A stretch of DNA of 64,000 bases from Kalmusia sp. IMI 367209 (taxonomy: Eukaryota; Ascomycota; Dothideomycetes; Pleosporales; Didymosphaeriaceae), in the NCBI GenBank assembly GCA_027946365.1, contig JAPEUQ010000001.1, forward strand, positions 1,922,001 through 1,986,000, in the 5' to 3' direction. Each line of letters begins with the position of its first letter. The first letter of the stretch is position 1. Below the pieces are notes generated by a model that had not been told where the DNA came from, did not search any database, and worked only from the letters and a program-made list of their open reading frames with translations. The position numbers and the translations under genes were made by a program. Of the stretch, positions 1 to 13,265 are shown piece after piece.

Positions 1-1434
1 CTCATGGGATCCTTCTTTGCACATCCGGCTTTCAAGAAGAAATACGGCGAGAAGATGGCAGATGGCACCTATGGCATACCGGCACCCTGGCAGGCGGGCC
101 TCACTAATGCCATGAACGTTGGCCAGATTCTGGGACTATTCGCGACCGGCATCATCTCGGAGCGCTTTGGATACAGGAAGACCATGACGGCTTCCCTACT
201 CCTGATCATCGGCTTTATCTTCATCCTATTTTTCGCGCCGAACAAGGAAACTTTGCTGGTTGGTGAGATGTTCATGGGCCTGCCACTTAGCGTGTTCCAA
301 ACCATCACCGTTGCATATGCTTCTGAAGTCTGCCCAGTGGTCTTAAGATGCTACCTTACGACATATGTTAACCTGTGCTGGGTCATGGGCCAGCTGATCG
401 CGTCTGGCGTGTTGAAGGGATTCGTAGGGCAAATGGACCAATGGTCCTATCGGGTACCTTTTGCGGTTCAGTGGATCTGGCCGGTTCCGATCCTTATCGG
501 CGTCGTGCTCGCTCCCGAAAGTCCTTGGTGGTTGGTGAGAAAAGGCCGCGTTGAGGAGGCTGTGCAGGTCCTCAAACGTCTAACAGGCACTGCGGATCTG
601 ACTTTCAACCCGGATGAGACAGTAGCCATGATGGTGCACACCAACGATCTAGAGAAGGAAATCACAGCCGGCACCTCCTACCTCGATTGCTTCAAGGGCA
701 ACGACCTGCGCCGCACGGAGATTGTATGCATGACATGGGCAGCGCAGAACCTCTGCGGAGCGGGCCTGATGGCGTATTCAACCTACTTCTACGAGCAGGC
801 GGGACTCGCGACGTCGAATTCTTTCAACATGTCTCTTGGGCAGTATGGCCTCGGGTTCATGGGCACCCTTCTGTCCTGGGTGCTGATGACGTACTTTGGC
901 CGTCGCACGCTCTACGTCGGAGGCCTGGCCATTCTCAACGTGCTCCTCTTCATCATTGGATTCATCTCGCTGGCTGGCGCGAGCGCGGGTGCATCGTGGG
1001 CGACGGGCTCCATGCTACTCGTCTACACCTTCTTCTATGATTCTACTGTCGGTCCCGTCTGCTACTCGCTTGTGTCGGAGCTCTCGTCGACGCGTCTTCG
1101 TGCCAAAACGATTGTGTTGTCCCGCAATCTCTACAATATGCTGAGCATCGTGAACGGCGTCATTATCCCTTATATGCTGAATCCGGACGCTTGGCACTGG
1201 CGAGGCAAGGCTGGTTTCTTCTGGGGCGGTCTCTGCTTCCTCTGCGTCGTGTGGTCGTTCTTCCGGTTGCCTGAGCCAAAAGACCGCACGTACGGCGAGC
1301 TCGACATCCTGTTCGAAAGCAGGGTCAGTGCGCGCAAATTCAAGGGCACCGCCGTCAACCAGTTCTCCGATTCGGCTGAGTTGTCAGAGAAGAAGGGGGT
1401 CGGTACTAGCCATACTGAAGTGGTGGTGTCGTAA
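1..1434 (+). CDS. alpha-glucoside (maltose) permease, MFS sugar porter, 5' partial
   Basis: Plasma-membrane proton symporter of the fungal maltose/alpha-glucoside permease group (MAL31/malP-like). The frame is open from base 1, so the N-terminus (first membrane segment) lies outside the window; about 477 residues are visible, where the family usually has 520-600. Visible signs are repeated hydrophobic segments, the sugar-porter motif PESPWWLVRKGR after the sixth helix, and YFGRRTLY in the second half (the R-x-G-R-R type loop). The C-terminus is hydrophilic and Ser/Glu-rich, as expected for a cytosolic tail. It is followed on the same strand by a Zn2Cys6 regulator and an alpha-glucosidase, which is the classical composition of a MAL locus and supports maltose-type substrates. 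No intron is needed in the visible part. The exact sugar is inferred from family and neighbours. Confidence 0.88.
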   Translation, partial: LMGSFFAHPAFKKKYGEKMADGTYGIPAPWQAGLTNAMNVGQILGLFATGIISERFGYRKTMTASLLLIIGFIFILFFAPNKETLLVGEMFMGLPLSVFQTITVAYASEVCPVVLRCYLTTYVNLCWVMGQLIASGVLKGFVGQMDQWSYRVPFAVQWIWPVPILIGVVLAPESPWWLVRKGRVEEAVQVLKRLTGTADLTFNPDETVAMMVHTNDLEKEITAGTSYLDCFKGNDLRRTEIVCMTWAAQNLCGAGLMAYSTYFYEQAGLATSNSFNMSLGQYGLGFMGTLLSWVLMTYFGRRTLYVGGLAILNVLLFIIGFISLAGASAGASWATGSMLLVYTFFYDSTVGPVCYSLVSELSSTRLRAKTIVLSRNLYNMLSIVNGVIIPYMLNPDAWHWRGKAGFFWGGLCFLCVVWSFFRLPEPKDRTYGELDILFESRVSARKFKGTAVNQFSDSAELSEKKGVGTSHTEVVVS

Positions 1435-2029
1435 ATGCGTAGATGCGTAGATGAGTCGATGGCTAGATGTGTGGACTGGTGGACAAGACACGGCAGGTGT
1501 AGCAATGAGGCGAGCGGGAGGATGCAGGGGTTGGATTTTAGTCCTACTTTCGCTTCTTTAGTCAAACTATGTTTAATGATACTTGGCGACGAGGCTTAAA
1601 CGTACCAAGTAATCTGAGATGCTGCATGGCAGCTGAAGGTGTCGTGCCATGGTTTTGTGTGAGGCCTGAGCAACGACCGACTCGATGGCGGCCGATGATG
1701 CTGCCGGGGTCTGGCGATGGTGCTGACGGTAAGGCCCATTGACTGTCCGTGTCTGTCGCCCTGGGTAGCCTGTCATGCCTGTGTAGGTGTAGTGGGTTGC
1801 AGGCCTTGCTGGCTTTTCCGCACTCTAGCATTGGCGGCCACCTCCCCCGCACGCCCTCGATCGCCGCTGACATGTTAGTGTACGGGGAAGGTGCCAGGCT
1901 CGCAATCGATAATCACGCCTGACGGGTGATCAGTGAACATATTGGCCCCTCTGCTCCCAACATCTCCCAGTACCCCAGGTTCCACTACTACATTTTTCCC
2001 TGGAGTTGCATTGGCGTGTCGCAGAGCCC
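1435..2029. other. intergenic region between permease and regulator
   Basis: About 600 bases holding the permease 3' end and the promoter of the regulator. Overlapping minus-strand reading frames at 1562-1873 look like chance. A run of near repeats (gcgtagatg and variants) lies just after the permease stop. I see no gene. Confidence 0.5.
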
Positions 2030-3920
2030 ATGTTCAATGTCTTACACATGCCCGCTTCTCCCCTTCCGCAGCAGAAGACGCGCACCACGAAAACGCAGGC
2101 ATGCGACGCCTGCAAACGACGCAAGATAAGATGTGATCGAGAGCATCCGTGCGACAAGTGTCTCGAAACCGCTCTGGCATGTACTTACGACATCGTGCCT
2201 CAACGCAAAGGTCCCAAGCGACGAACTACGCGCGTCCTGTCTACGCTACGACCCGCCGCTACACCTCAAGCCCGTTCGCCGGGCGACAGCGACGGCCAGG
2301 ACATCAAGTCCAACGCAAGCTCGCGCACGTATACGACCACTTCTTCAGGCTCTCCAGATGGAGGCATCCCCTCGCTCGGCGATGGAGCGCTCTGCTCATC
2401 GTCGACGACAACCGCAAAAGCACCTTTGCGCGACGGGGAAGCGCCTCACGCCGCCTTGGACCGTCCCAGGTATCGCGGACGTATACCGTCAACCATCTTT
2501 CTGGCTCACGTTCGAGTCTTTCTCATGCATCTCTTTCCCATCATGCCCGTCTTCCAGCCCGATACCGTCCTACAAGACTGCAACGATGCCGAATCTCTAT
2601 CAGCACCGCGATACGCATTCCTCGCTGCCTTATGCGCTGCAACTCACATACAGCTCAACTTCGACTATTCGAAATCCCCCACTCCATCGCCAGATTCATC
2701 CGGGCTACCCAGCCCATCTGCATTAGTGACCGGGGAACTCTTTATCGCCGAGGTGTTGAGGGCGAGGCAGGAATTCGACCTATTGGACTACCCGGACTGT
2801 ACCACGCTTCTGACGTCGTTCTTCTTGTTTGCCGCGTATGGAAATCTGAACAAGCCGCACCGTGCCGTCTTCTACCTCCACCAAGCAATTTCCTTCGCCT
2901 TCATGCTTGGCTTGCACGATGAAAACACCTACGCTGGGCTACTACCGGCTGAGGCGGAGCAAAGACGACGGATCTACTGGCTGCTTTTCATCACAGAGCG
3001 GGCATACTCTCTCCAGCTAGCCAAACCCGTTCTTCTATCCCCTTCCATTCGGAAGCCCGAGGTCTTCTCTTCCAGCAATCCCCTTGTCGCGTATGGATTC
3101 CTGAACTTGATTCGTCTGTTTGAAAAGCTGAATCCATTGTTGTACGAGCACAATTCTAAAGGCGGCAGAGGTGGCCACCACAAAACGCCACGCGATGAAC
3201 AGTCCATCATGGACATATACAATGATATATCCACTTTCGAGCCAGCTTTGGACGAGGTGCTTCAGACTCAGAAGGTTGACATCATTGTTACGCGCAATTG
3301 GCTGCAAATCGTCCTTTTGGGAGTTGCGGCCAACTCTCATAGTAGCTCAACGGAACTAGAAACCCCTCGGCTGGATTCCATCTCAGTCTCAACTCTTCTA
3401 TCGTGTGCCAAATCAATCATGGAAACTATATCGTCAACACCCCCGAGCTCCGTGGCCGCTCATGGTATAGGCATGGTAAGGCTGCGCTTCATCTCCTTTA
3501 TCCACTTTCTGTGTTGTGATGCGGGAACAATGTTGCCCATCCTTCCCAATACTGAAACAATTTAAGCATTAGCGGACTAATTTCGAGCGTTAGGAGCAGA
3601 AGCTGTACGACGCCGCGGTGTCGACCGCAGAAACGCTTTCAACCCTGCCTCCCTCGGCAGTCGAAATCATGGCAGGCACAATGGTGAATCCAAAAGACCT
3701 GATCTGGGAGTACATTCGTGTATTGTCAGATATTCGGGGCAACAAGTCATACCTGCTGCCGGAACTTGTGCAGCGCTCAGAGTCTCTATTGGGGCTTACT
3801 TCGCCGCTACAGCTGCCTACACTTTCATCTACAGACTTCTTCGGGCAAGATGCACTAGATAGTGAAGGATCCGAAGAACCTGGACAGATACCAGTAAGCC
3901 AATACAACTATTGGGACTAA
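2030..3920 (+). CDS. Zn(II)2Cys6 transcription factor, probable MAL activator
   Basis: Nuclear DNA-binding regulator. Exons 2030-3475 and 3594-3920; the intron starts GTAAGG and ends TTAG with a GGACTAAT-like branch site, and phase 0 is kept. Predicted 590 residues. The binuclear zinc cluster has Cys at about residues 25, 28, 35, 41, 44 and 51 (C-x2-C-x6-C-x5-C-x2-C-x6-C) with KRRKIR between the second and third Cys. A proline/serine-rich linker follows, then a helical middle region of the fungal-specific regulator type (phrases such as HQAISFAFMLGLHDE and EQRRRIYWLLFITER). The start at 2030 is the first ATG in frame; 2048 is an alternative. Lying between the permease and the alpha-glucosidase, it is most likely the pathway-specific activator (MalR/MAL63 type). 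That role is inferred from position. Confidence 0.85.
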
Positions 3921-4196
3921 ACGAAGAGGTAGGTGGTACTCGGTAACTCTTGCGGTGCTGGGTCACCCCAAGTGTCCGATGCGTCATGGCCGACATCTAG
4001 ACGCCATTCAGTATTGTGAAACATCTTTCATGTATATATAGCAACATTCTGAAAGTATATTATTTTTTCCACTATTCTGTACTCGATTCAGAAACCACCA
4101 AGGCTCGGCTACCGCCAAGCGCCGCGCCTTTCTTTGCGCAGCCCACAATACACTTTCGCTCGGTGTTCGAGCCAGCGTACTCGGAGTTGAGACGGT

Positions 4197-6047
4197 CTAG
4201 GAGTTGGAGAGCGCCCATATGCCATTCGTCTGCAAGACATGCCCCTGGCCGTGCCGGGCTTCCTCGCCTGCGGCCTCCACGCGTAAATAATCTGAGAGTA
4301 CATTAATCGGGAACATCATCACCATCTTTTGGTTTGTCTCGAACTCTACGTCCATGACAAGGTCGAGAAACTCATCCACGGAAAATTCGCTAGTTATATC
4401 TATTGACGCATCAGCCCTACCAGTTTGTCCTTCGTGTGGCGCAATAACCCCCCAGCCGCGCTCTTGGTTAGTGTTCTGCGCCGGTTCACCAACTCCGGAG
4501 CGACAGAATCTCTCGTACAAGAAGGGCTCCATGTGTAAATGTCTCTCGAAGTTTCATGCATCCACCAATCTTCAGGACACGGTGGAACTCATTGAGGCTC
4601 TTTCTGATTTCCTCGCGGACGTTGCCTGCTGAGTTTGAGGACGAGCTCTCTGGCGTCTTTTACCCAATGTCCTTGTGCAGGCTTCGGGCAATCACCATGT
4701 CCAGACTTTGTGTCGGCAGCGGTAAGCTCCAGGGCCGATCAATGAAGACCGTCACGTTATGCGTATTCGCTCATGACATGCCATGACGGACCGGGGCATG
4801 CAGACCATGATGTGAACCTGACAAACTCGACCTCGAGTCGATTATGGCTTTGTGTACGTGTAATTGGGGAATGCTGGTAAGAGTCTCGATATAGGTGTCT
4901 GAGAACGCATATCAACCGCTGCAGGTCTTCTCGGGGATGCATTGGCTCGATGATCCACTCACCTGCGATATGCCCGCCTACGTATACAAGGTCGACTTTC
5001 TCTGACTGGCCTGGCTGTGTGGTGGTCTGCTCTACGTAGAGAGCACGAGAGAGAAGTGCGGACCGGCAGACAAGCTTGGTAGGATCTAGAGAGAATTTGG
5101 GGGCAAAGGGGCTGGTCAATGCTTCTGAACAACTTCGGAACAGTGTAGTGGCGGGTATATATGTCCCCACGGGTTGCAGCATTTCCAAGTTCCCTGTTCG
5201 TGGCCAGGTCGTTCTTGGAAAAAGCAAAAATCGTTGAGCCTCGGCCGGACGAGCGTCATTGACCGTTTTATCGTCGGTCCGCTCGAACGGTCGTACCTCT
5301 TCGGCTTCGAATGGGCGGGCTTCTTCCCCATTACCTTCCAGTGGCCAGTCGTACCCGCTGTCGAACCTGTGAGGAGCTTCCGACTTAGTCCTTTCGCCGG
5401 TTTGATGATCTTTCGAAAGCTGCTTCGTCAATGATCCCAAACTTTTAGCTCGTTCGTGCTCCTCTTTGGGTTTAGAATGTTTCGGCCTGCGTAAGATTCT
5501 GAGTACCGAGCGATTAGGCTGCTCAGCCGAGGTACGATCTGATGAAACGTCCGTGAGATTCTCCGATATTACAGAGGAGAAGGGTGACAACACAGTAAGC
5601 TCATCCCAGTCGTGACTAGATATCTGTTTGTGTTTCTCATCGTGGAGCTGACGGAGGTATTGCAGCCGACTCTGGCTTGCTACTGATGAACAGTGTGGTA
5701 TGAACGGGATAGCCATGTTGGATTAGCTATATTGAGTTAGAGGGCAGCTGGTTGTTTCGTGCGTCTTCCGTACCTGCCTATGTATACGGTATGCGCCCAC
5801 ACTCTCAGACATGATATATGCAGCCGTCATGTCGCTGATTGTTGTAGCCATCCTATTGACACATAGCACCGACAAGACCTTCAGCTGCAAAGGCTTGCAG
5901 GGCCAGCCGCTTCCACAAATCTGGGGCCCAGGTATGGCGCGCCATCTGCTGTAGAGTATTGGGAAGAGTGTCGTGTTGCCGACCAAGTTTCAGAGCCAAG
6001 CCTAGTATACTTGACCCGTATAGAACTTTGCTTTGAGCATCGATCAT
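4197..6047 (-). pseudogene. decayed minus-strand gene, methyltransferase-like C-terminal part
   Basis: Protein-like reading frames run from an ATG at 6047 down to about 4197 but cannot be joined into one clean model. The longest piece (4757-5716, 319 residues, own ATG) is hydrophilic and unrecognised. Past its stop another frame continues with VFIDRPWSLPLP, SLDMVIARSL and, after an in-frame TAA at 4660-4662, LNEFHRVLKIGG. These resemble the later motifs of class I methyltransferases (D-x-VxxxxxL followed by hRVLKPGG). A further frame change is needed to reach the 111-residue ORF at 4197-4532. The TAA stands where CAA would continue the protein, a C-to-T change. A possible intron (GTACGG donor near 5773, CCAG acceptor near 5674) joins the 5' frame to the 319-residue frame in phase. 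Either several introns were misread or the gene is broken; I favour a pseudogene, with modest confidence. Confidence 0.35.
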
Positions 6048-6163
6048 CTGCTAAACCAGCCGTGTGGATTATGGTGCGTCAGAGCGCGCGGACCCGACGC
6101 GATTTAGTCGGGGCTTTGTCGGAGCACGTAACCAATCAGAAAAACAGGCGTGAATGAGGCTAG

Positions 6164-8477
<2,314 letters not shown>

Positions 8478-8894
8478 AAACGGGCTAGGTAGATTTAGTG
8501 GATGTTTAACGCATGGCTAAAAGTTCTTTGTAGCATAACCTTACGAATTTGCTCACTTTGTATTGCGCATAGCTGTGTGACTTGATTGCCGGATTCCGAT
8601 ATTCATCTAAATGGCGGATAGAAAGAAATAGACTAAGTGCGAAAAGTCGGCTGCCTTGCTTTAATGTGTAGAGATCACGGTTGACAACTCGGTAATATAT
8701 TTTTCTATCTACTTTTGAATCGTATTGAAGAGTGCTCACGAGTTACTCATATTGATGCGAACAATCTTATTAGGATTCGAGGATGCCTCTGAGAATCAAA
8801 AGTGACAGGAAACATATACACGCGCACTAGCTTCGCCACCTCGTCTAAAAATACATGCTATTCCCTCGACCTACAATGGCTATGTTGATACACG
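8478..8894. other. AT-rich intergenic region
   Basis: 3' flank of the alpha-glucosidase and of the convergent minus-strand gene. I see no gene in it. Confidence 0.5.
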
Positions 8895-9503
8895 CTAGGA
8901 TTTCTTCCTCGACGGCACAGTATCGCTGAGCATGTCAATGAAAAAATGATATTTTCGTCTGATGCGAAAGTTACAAAAATTCTCTCGAAGCACAAGGCCG
9001 AGAAGCTGCTCAAAGAGCGGAGCGTAGTTTTCGCTCGCTGGCTCGGTCAAGACCTCATCGCCAGAAAATGAGTGAATGTCACTCGACAGCTCAGCCGAAG
9101 CTTCATCGCCAGTAGCCCAGAAGACTGGGAAGTCGTTTGGTGCGTGCAAAAAGGTTGTCGAAAGCTGTTCGGTAAGTTCAAAATGTCCCAAGGTCACTGG
9201 CCTCCCATCCCCCAGAATTCCAATCTCTTCCTCACCACCTATCCTCCCACTCACCAAGTCCGGCGTCCAGCGCCCCGAGTGCCCAGCTTGCCAACCCGGC
9301 CTAGCACACCCATACTGGCCTATCTTTGCAACTCTGGAGGGCGCGCCCAGCAACCCGCATCAACAGGGAGGGAGGCCATTCTCACCGGGCCTCAAGAGCA
9401 CACGGATGAGGTATGGCGTCATGTAGCTGAGAGGATCGCACTCTTGGATCAGGACTCGCCGGCCCATCCCCGTTTTGCAACCTGCACCAGGCTGAGGGAT
9501 CAT
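8895..9503 (-). CDS. hypothetical protein, spliced, unknown function
   Basis: Not recognised. Model: exon 9386-9503 (ATG at 9503), intron 9332-9385 (54 bases, GTGAGA donor), exon 8895-9331; 184 residues. Without that intron the same frame meets a TGA at 9360-9362. The downstream part reads well as protein (for example FPVFWATGDEASAELSSD and YAPLFEQLLGLVLRENF) and ends in a basic RKKS. A second optional in-frame intron of 90 bases (9165-9254, GTGAGT to ACAG) would shorten it to 154 residues. Upstream on the same strand lie a TATA-like box at 9796-9804, a CAA-rich leader-like stretch and a possible 5'-UTR intron at 9639-9682, which together look like a fungal promoter and leader. No signal peptide or membrane segment is visible. 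The plus-strand ORFs here look like shadows. Confidence 0.4.
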
Positions 9504-9638
9504 GAACTACCCCGAGCACGACAGTGACCTGCGAACAGGGTATCTACGCCGTCCAGAGAGCCGGTATAGGGTGCAGCGTGTGCTCTTTGGAGGTCCTCCG
9601 AGGAGAGACCTCGACTTTGCAGTTGCCTGCGCAGTCGC

Positions 9639-9804
9639 CTGCGACGTGTCAGTAAGAAGTGAAACAGCTAAGGGACACTCACCTGTGCCCTGGCCCAATA
9701 GTGTCGACTTGTTGTTGAAGTAGTTGTTGCAGTTGTCGAGAGTTTGTCGTGAAAAAGCTGAGGGAGAAAGTGAGCAAGGAGCGGGGCAGGCAGCTTTTTA
9801 TATA
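9639..9804 (-). promoter_or_regulatory. TATA box and spliced 5' leader of the gene at 8895-9503
   Basis: Reading the minus strand, a CTATATAAAAAGC box (9795-9804) is followed by a pyrimidine-rich stretch and a leader with repeated CAAC/CAAG units, then a GTGAGT donor at 9681-9682 and a GCAG acceptor at 9639-9640. This is typical fungal promoter and leader composition. It is inferred from sequence only. Confidence 0.35.
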
Positions 9805-11018
9805 GCAGTGAGAGATCAGTGCCCGTTAGCGCTTTTCAGCTTCACATGGCAGCGGTTGCTAGGCAACTCCACCAGCAACAGCTTAAAAGGTTCACTTCAC
9901 CGCTGAAAAGATGAATTTCGAACGTTTGTGACGTAACTGCCAGACAAAAGAGCGGGCCCTCTCACATTCACAACCAGACAACGCTTTGAAATCGGCAGGT
10001 AAGCAGCTATAGAGCAATTGCAAGCAAAACCAAGTAGGTTGGGGTCTTCTACCATGGATTGTAGCTGTCTGGTACCGGAAAAGAAGCTGCGATTAAGCTT
10101 CCTTCGCTGAACGGCTTTTCATAAGAAAGCACGCAAACACAGGACTATGAGTCATTGAGACGACTTTTAACTCGCGCTTATGATATGCATGAATTTGAAG
10201 CTGTTTGAATCTTGATTCAATTCCTAGGAGAAATTGCGTTCGACAATCTTTGAAATTCCAATATATGTCAATATAGCATCATGACGGCGTCAATTCTTGA
10301 CTTCTGCACCAACAACATCAATCGGAACGTGAACAGTCTATTTTTCATCGTTGAATAGAGAATAGATTACATTGTAGACTAATATATGAAGCAAAGTGTC
10401 TGATAGCGCTTAGTCGAATATAAGCTGCTCTGCATTGGAAATACTATCGACAGGTTAATATCCTGCATTATGTCTATTCGAAGGCTTCAAGCCCATGTTT
10501 ACTACCGAAACGAATATCAGGAACGCTCTTGTATTCTCTGTGTGCTTCCTAACTCTGCAAATTTCAGTTTGACTCATAGAATGACATCTGTTTTCTCAAC
10601 GTTGAGACAATATATCAAAGTTGCGCTGTTGAACGTTAGGGTAGCGCGTTTAGTACGGTCCATGGTTCAGATTACGTATGAGTCACACACTGCTCCTTGT
10701 GGGCTTCCCTCCATTTGATGGAAGACGCGATCATGGCTAGCTCATCATGCTATACGTAGCTAGGTGAGAACATGACGCGAAATCTCGCTTACTTCATCTA
10801 TTTTCAACGGAACAAACATAGCACAGAACCAGTTTAGCGTATTACGTGCCACACCAGTAGCACCCATTCCATTTAGAGCTCTACCCTAATATCTCCAAAG
10901 CCCCGAAAAAAGGAATATAAGATGGTATCAAGTAGAAACAAAGGAGTGAACGAATCGTACACAAACCCCTCAAAAGAAACGAAACCCCAACGACATGCCA
11001 TCTATATACAATTCTCCT
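9805..11018. other. AT-rich region without a supported gene
   Basis: About 1.2 kb, increasingly AT-rich between 10.1 and 10.9 kb, with stop codons in all frames. No ORF with coding character, repeat or RNA gene was recognised. It contains the 3' flank of the minus-strand gene that ends at 11019. Confidence 0.5.
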
Positions 11019-13265
11019 CTACAACCTGCTGAAATTCTTCGTGATCATGACTATCACGCCCGCAACGACCTTGATCGCAATCCGTAACAAGAACACCATA
11101 GCCTTGAATGCGAATGTCAACACCGAGATGATGGTTCTCGCCACAATTGGCAACTTGTCTTCGTCCTCCTTTTTCACCTTCGTCTTCTTGGCTTTAGGAT
11201 CCTTGGTTTTGGACTTTGTCTGTCCGTACCAATCCCCAAGCTCAATGTCTTTGTCGAAGCTCTCAGCTCGACTTGTTGCTTCGCTGGACTTTCGCGACCA
11301 TTTTCGTAGACTTTCTGCTGGCGCCTTGGGCACCTTGACTTTGCCGCCTACGGCGTTGAAGCCATCTTTGAACGCGCTCTTGAAAGCCTTCGCGTCAGAC
11401 ACAGTGTTTTGCTCTTCAAGGCTGAGGGTAGGCACCGGTGGGGGCGCGAAGTTGTCCAGGCTGGCTTGCCGGGACTTGCGGCCGCGGACCGACTCTGCGA
11501 TTGCGACGGAGAGCAGCGTAGAGCATGCTACGTCGACGAGGAAGGGATTGCCGAAGCGAGTGAGGGCACCGAGATTCAGTGTCAAAGCGTCGTTCGTGAA
11601 GTCGAGACGGGCGAGCATGGCGTCGTCGGGGGCCGCGTCGGTAGTTGTTGGGAGCTGGGTGACGGACATTTCGGAGGGAGTGATAGAGATGGGTCGAGTG
11701 TCTTGGTTAATGCTGTCAAAGCGGGGTGGTGGCTGGAGAGGCGAGAAACCATTTGCTCGTGGTGAAGATGGGGACAAGATGTATGGATTGAGGATGGTGA
11801 TGGATGCGGGTTTCTGATGTGGAGGCTGTGGTGTGGGCGACATGTTGTGGCCGTATATAGCGGTCACCGGTCGTGTCGAGGGCTTATTAATGACGGAGCA
11901 ATCGCCTTCAATGTGAACAGGGAATATGCCTAATGTGGGATGGTGAAGCTGGTAAGATCCTTCAGATAGCATCTGTTGCGCCCAAGGGTTGGTCTGCGGC
12001 TGCGGAGGATCGCGTGTCCAAGTCAGAGCACAGCACTCGCGCTGAGCTGCTCCGGCAAGCACGTCTTCTGCTAAGCGCTGGGCGGCTGGAGACGTTGCGC
12101 CCGGGTCCATCAGTGCTATGTGCGAGGCCGCTGGTGAATTAGCGGCAGCGTCAAGAGCTTGGAGCGCAGCGAGCTTTGGGAAGATACTCGTGAGTAACGT
12201 GACGGGTTCCTGTTGATGAGGATCGAGCATGTTGGCGCCAGTCGAAGGTGGCGTCATGAGATCCAACTGTGCAACAGGCAGAACACGCGGTTGTGTAGGA
12301 TGGTGGCGCTGGATTGTAAGCTCGTTCATGATGCTCTGTACTGCATTACTGCCAGCGAGGTTCGACTGCGCCAAGCTGTAGAAAGGTAAGGATGGCGTTG
12401 TACCGAAAGTTATCGTAGGGTTCGCTGCTGTTGCTCGATGCATTCTTAGGGTATATATTTGTACAGCAGGGTCTTCTTGGCCATTAGTGGCTAACCAAAG
12501 ATTGTCGAGCAGATGAGAGGGCGTGAAAAATGGTTTGGGTGGTGGGCTTGCAGGTCCACTGCTGGCAATGTTGTTGTGCGGGACGTAGAAGTCGGGTGAG
12601 TATGGGGACCGACTAATCTGTGTTCTTGGTATATGCGTTGGTGAAGCTTGGGTAGGCTTATATGCTTGTTGAGAGAGAGATTTGGAGGGATCGAAAACTG
12701 GAAAAATCGATCGCATGGGCGCTTCTGGCTGTGGAGTTCTACTACGTAGCTGCGCAGCATTGCTGTTCGCTCGCACTAGCGTATCAGCTGTAGAGAAAGC
12801 TGGGGATGCTGTTCGATTTAGCTCAGGGCTAGAAGTTTGTGACCTGTAACGTCCATCCTGAACCGACACAGCTGGCGATTGAGCTCTTTGATCGGGGCTG
12901 CCGCGGGGGGGTGTTCGATGGAGATTGGGTGATGACTCTCTTGGTCGCGGCGGAGAGTTGAAGGTAGGTCTACTGTGCTGAGACGGTGTCTGTATGACTA
13001 GGGTTGGAAGATGTGCTCTTGGAGGGGCTGCCACTGCTGGGGGCGGCGGTGGAGGTGGAGGCGGAGGCGGCATTGCTTCGTTGTTTGGCGAGACCGGAAC
13101 TGAATTGACTTGTATGACAAGGTCGTGAAAATCGGCCGCACTGTCCATTCTTTCCACGTGTGGCGGCTCTGGAGTAGGAGGCTTCGTTCGAAGTTGTCTG
13201 TTACTCGGGCTTGCTTGCCTCGGACGAGGTGGTGGAGGAAACAACTGAAGCCCTGGACCAGCCAT
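11019..13265 (-). CDS. proline-rich protein with hydrophobic C-terminus
   Basis: Single-exon gene with 748 residues from the ATG at 13265. The N-terminal half is low-complexity: a PPPP run near the start, an uninterrupted stretch of eleven prolines near residue 70, and many SP/TP sites, so it is probably disordered and phosphorylated. A middle segment (about residues 240-480) looks more ordered (for example SHLLDNLWLATNGQEDPAVQIYTLRMHR). Near the C-terminus a basic KSKTKDPKAKKTKVKK stretch is followed by about 40 mostly hydrophobic residues (VARTIISVLTFAFKAMVFLL and VVAGVIVMITKNF), which suggests a tail-anchored or reentrant membrane association. This layout recurs in uncharacterised ascomycete proteins; I cannot assign a function. 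The long plus-strand ORF at 11041-11817 is the antisense shadow. Confidence 0.75.
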   Translation of the reverse strand: MAGPGLQLFPPPPRPRQASPSNRQLRTKPPTPEPPHVERMDSAADFHDLVIQVNSVPVSPNNEAMPPPPPPPPPPPAVAAPPRAHLPTLVIQTPSQHSRPTFNSPPRPRESSPNLHRTPPRGSPDQRAQSPAVSVQDGRYRSQTSSPELNRTASPAFSTADTLVRANSNAAQLRSRTPQPEAPMRSIFPVFDPSKSLSQQAYKPTQASPTHIPRTQISRSPYSPDFYVPHNNIASSGPASPPPKPFFTPSHLLDNLWLATNGQEDPAVQIYTLRMHRATAANPTITFGTTPSLPFYSLAQSNLAGSNAVQSIMNELTIQRHHPTQPRVLPVAQLDLMTPPSTGANMLDPHQQEPVTLLTSIFPKLAALQALDAAANSPAASHIALMDPGATSPAAQRLAEDVLAGAAQRECCALTWTRDPPQPQTNPWAQQMLSEGSYQLHHPTLGIFPVHIEGDCSVINKPSTRPVTAIYGHNMSPTPQPPHQKPASITILNPYILSPSSPRANGFSPLQPPPRFDSINQDTRPISITPSEMSVTQLPTTTDAAPDDAMLARLDFTNDALTLNLGALTRFGNPFLVDVACSTLLSVAIAESVRGRKSRQASLDNFAPPPVPTLSLEEQNTVSDAKAFKSAFKDGFNAVGGKVKVPKAPAESLRKWSRKSSEATSRAESFDKDIELGDWYGQTKSKTKDPKAKKTKVKKEDEDKLPIVARTIISVLTFAFKAMVFLLRIAIKVVAGVIVMITKNFSRL

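Noticed and set aside
9072..9527. Plus-strand ORFs of 151 and 116 codons
   Set aside because: They overlap a minus-strand gene that has promoter and intron signals; their translations lack coding character.
11041..11817. Plus-strand ORF of 258 codons
   Set aside because: Antisense to the C-terminal part of the 748-residue proline-rich protein; no features of its own.
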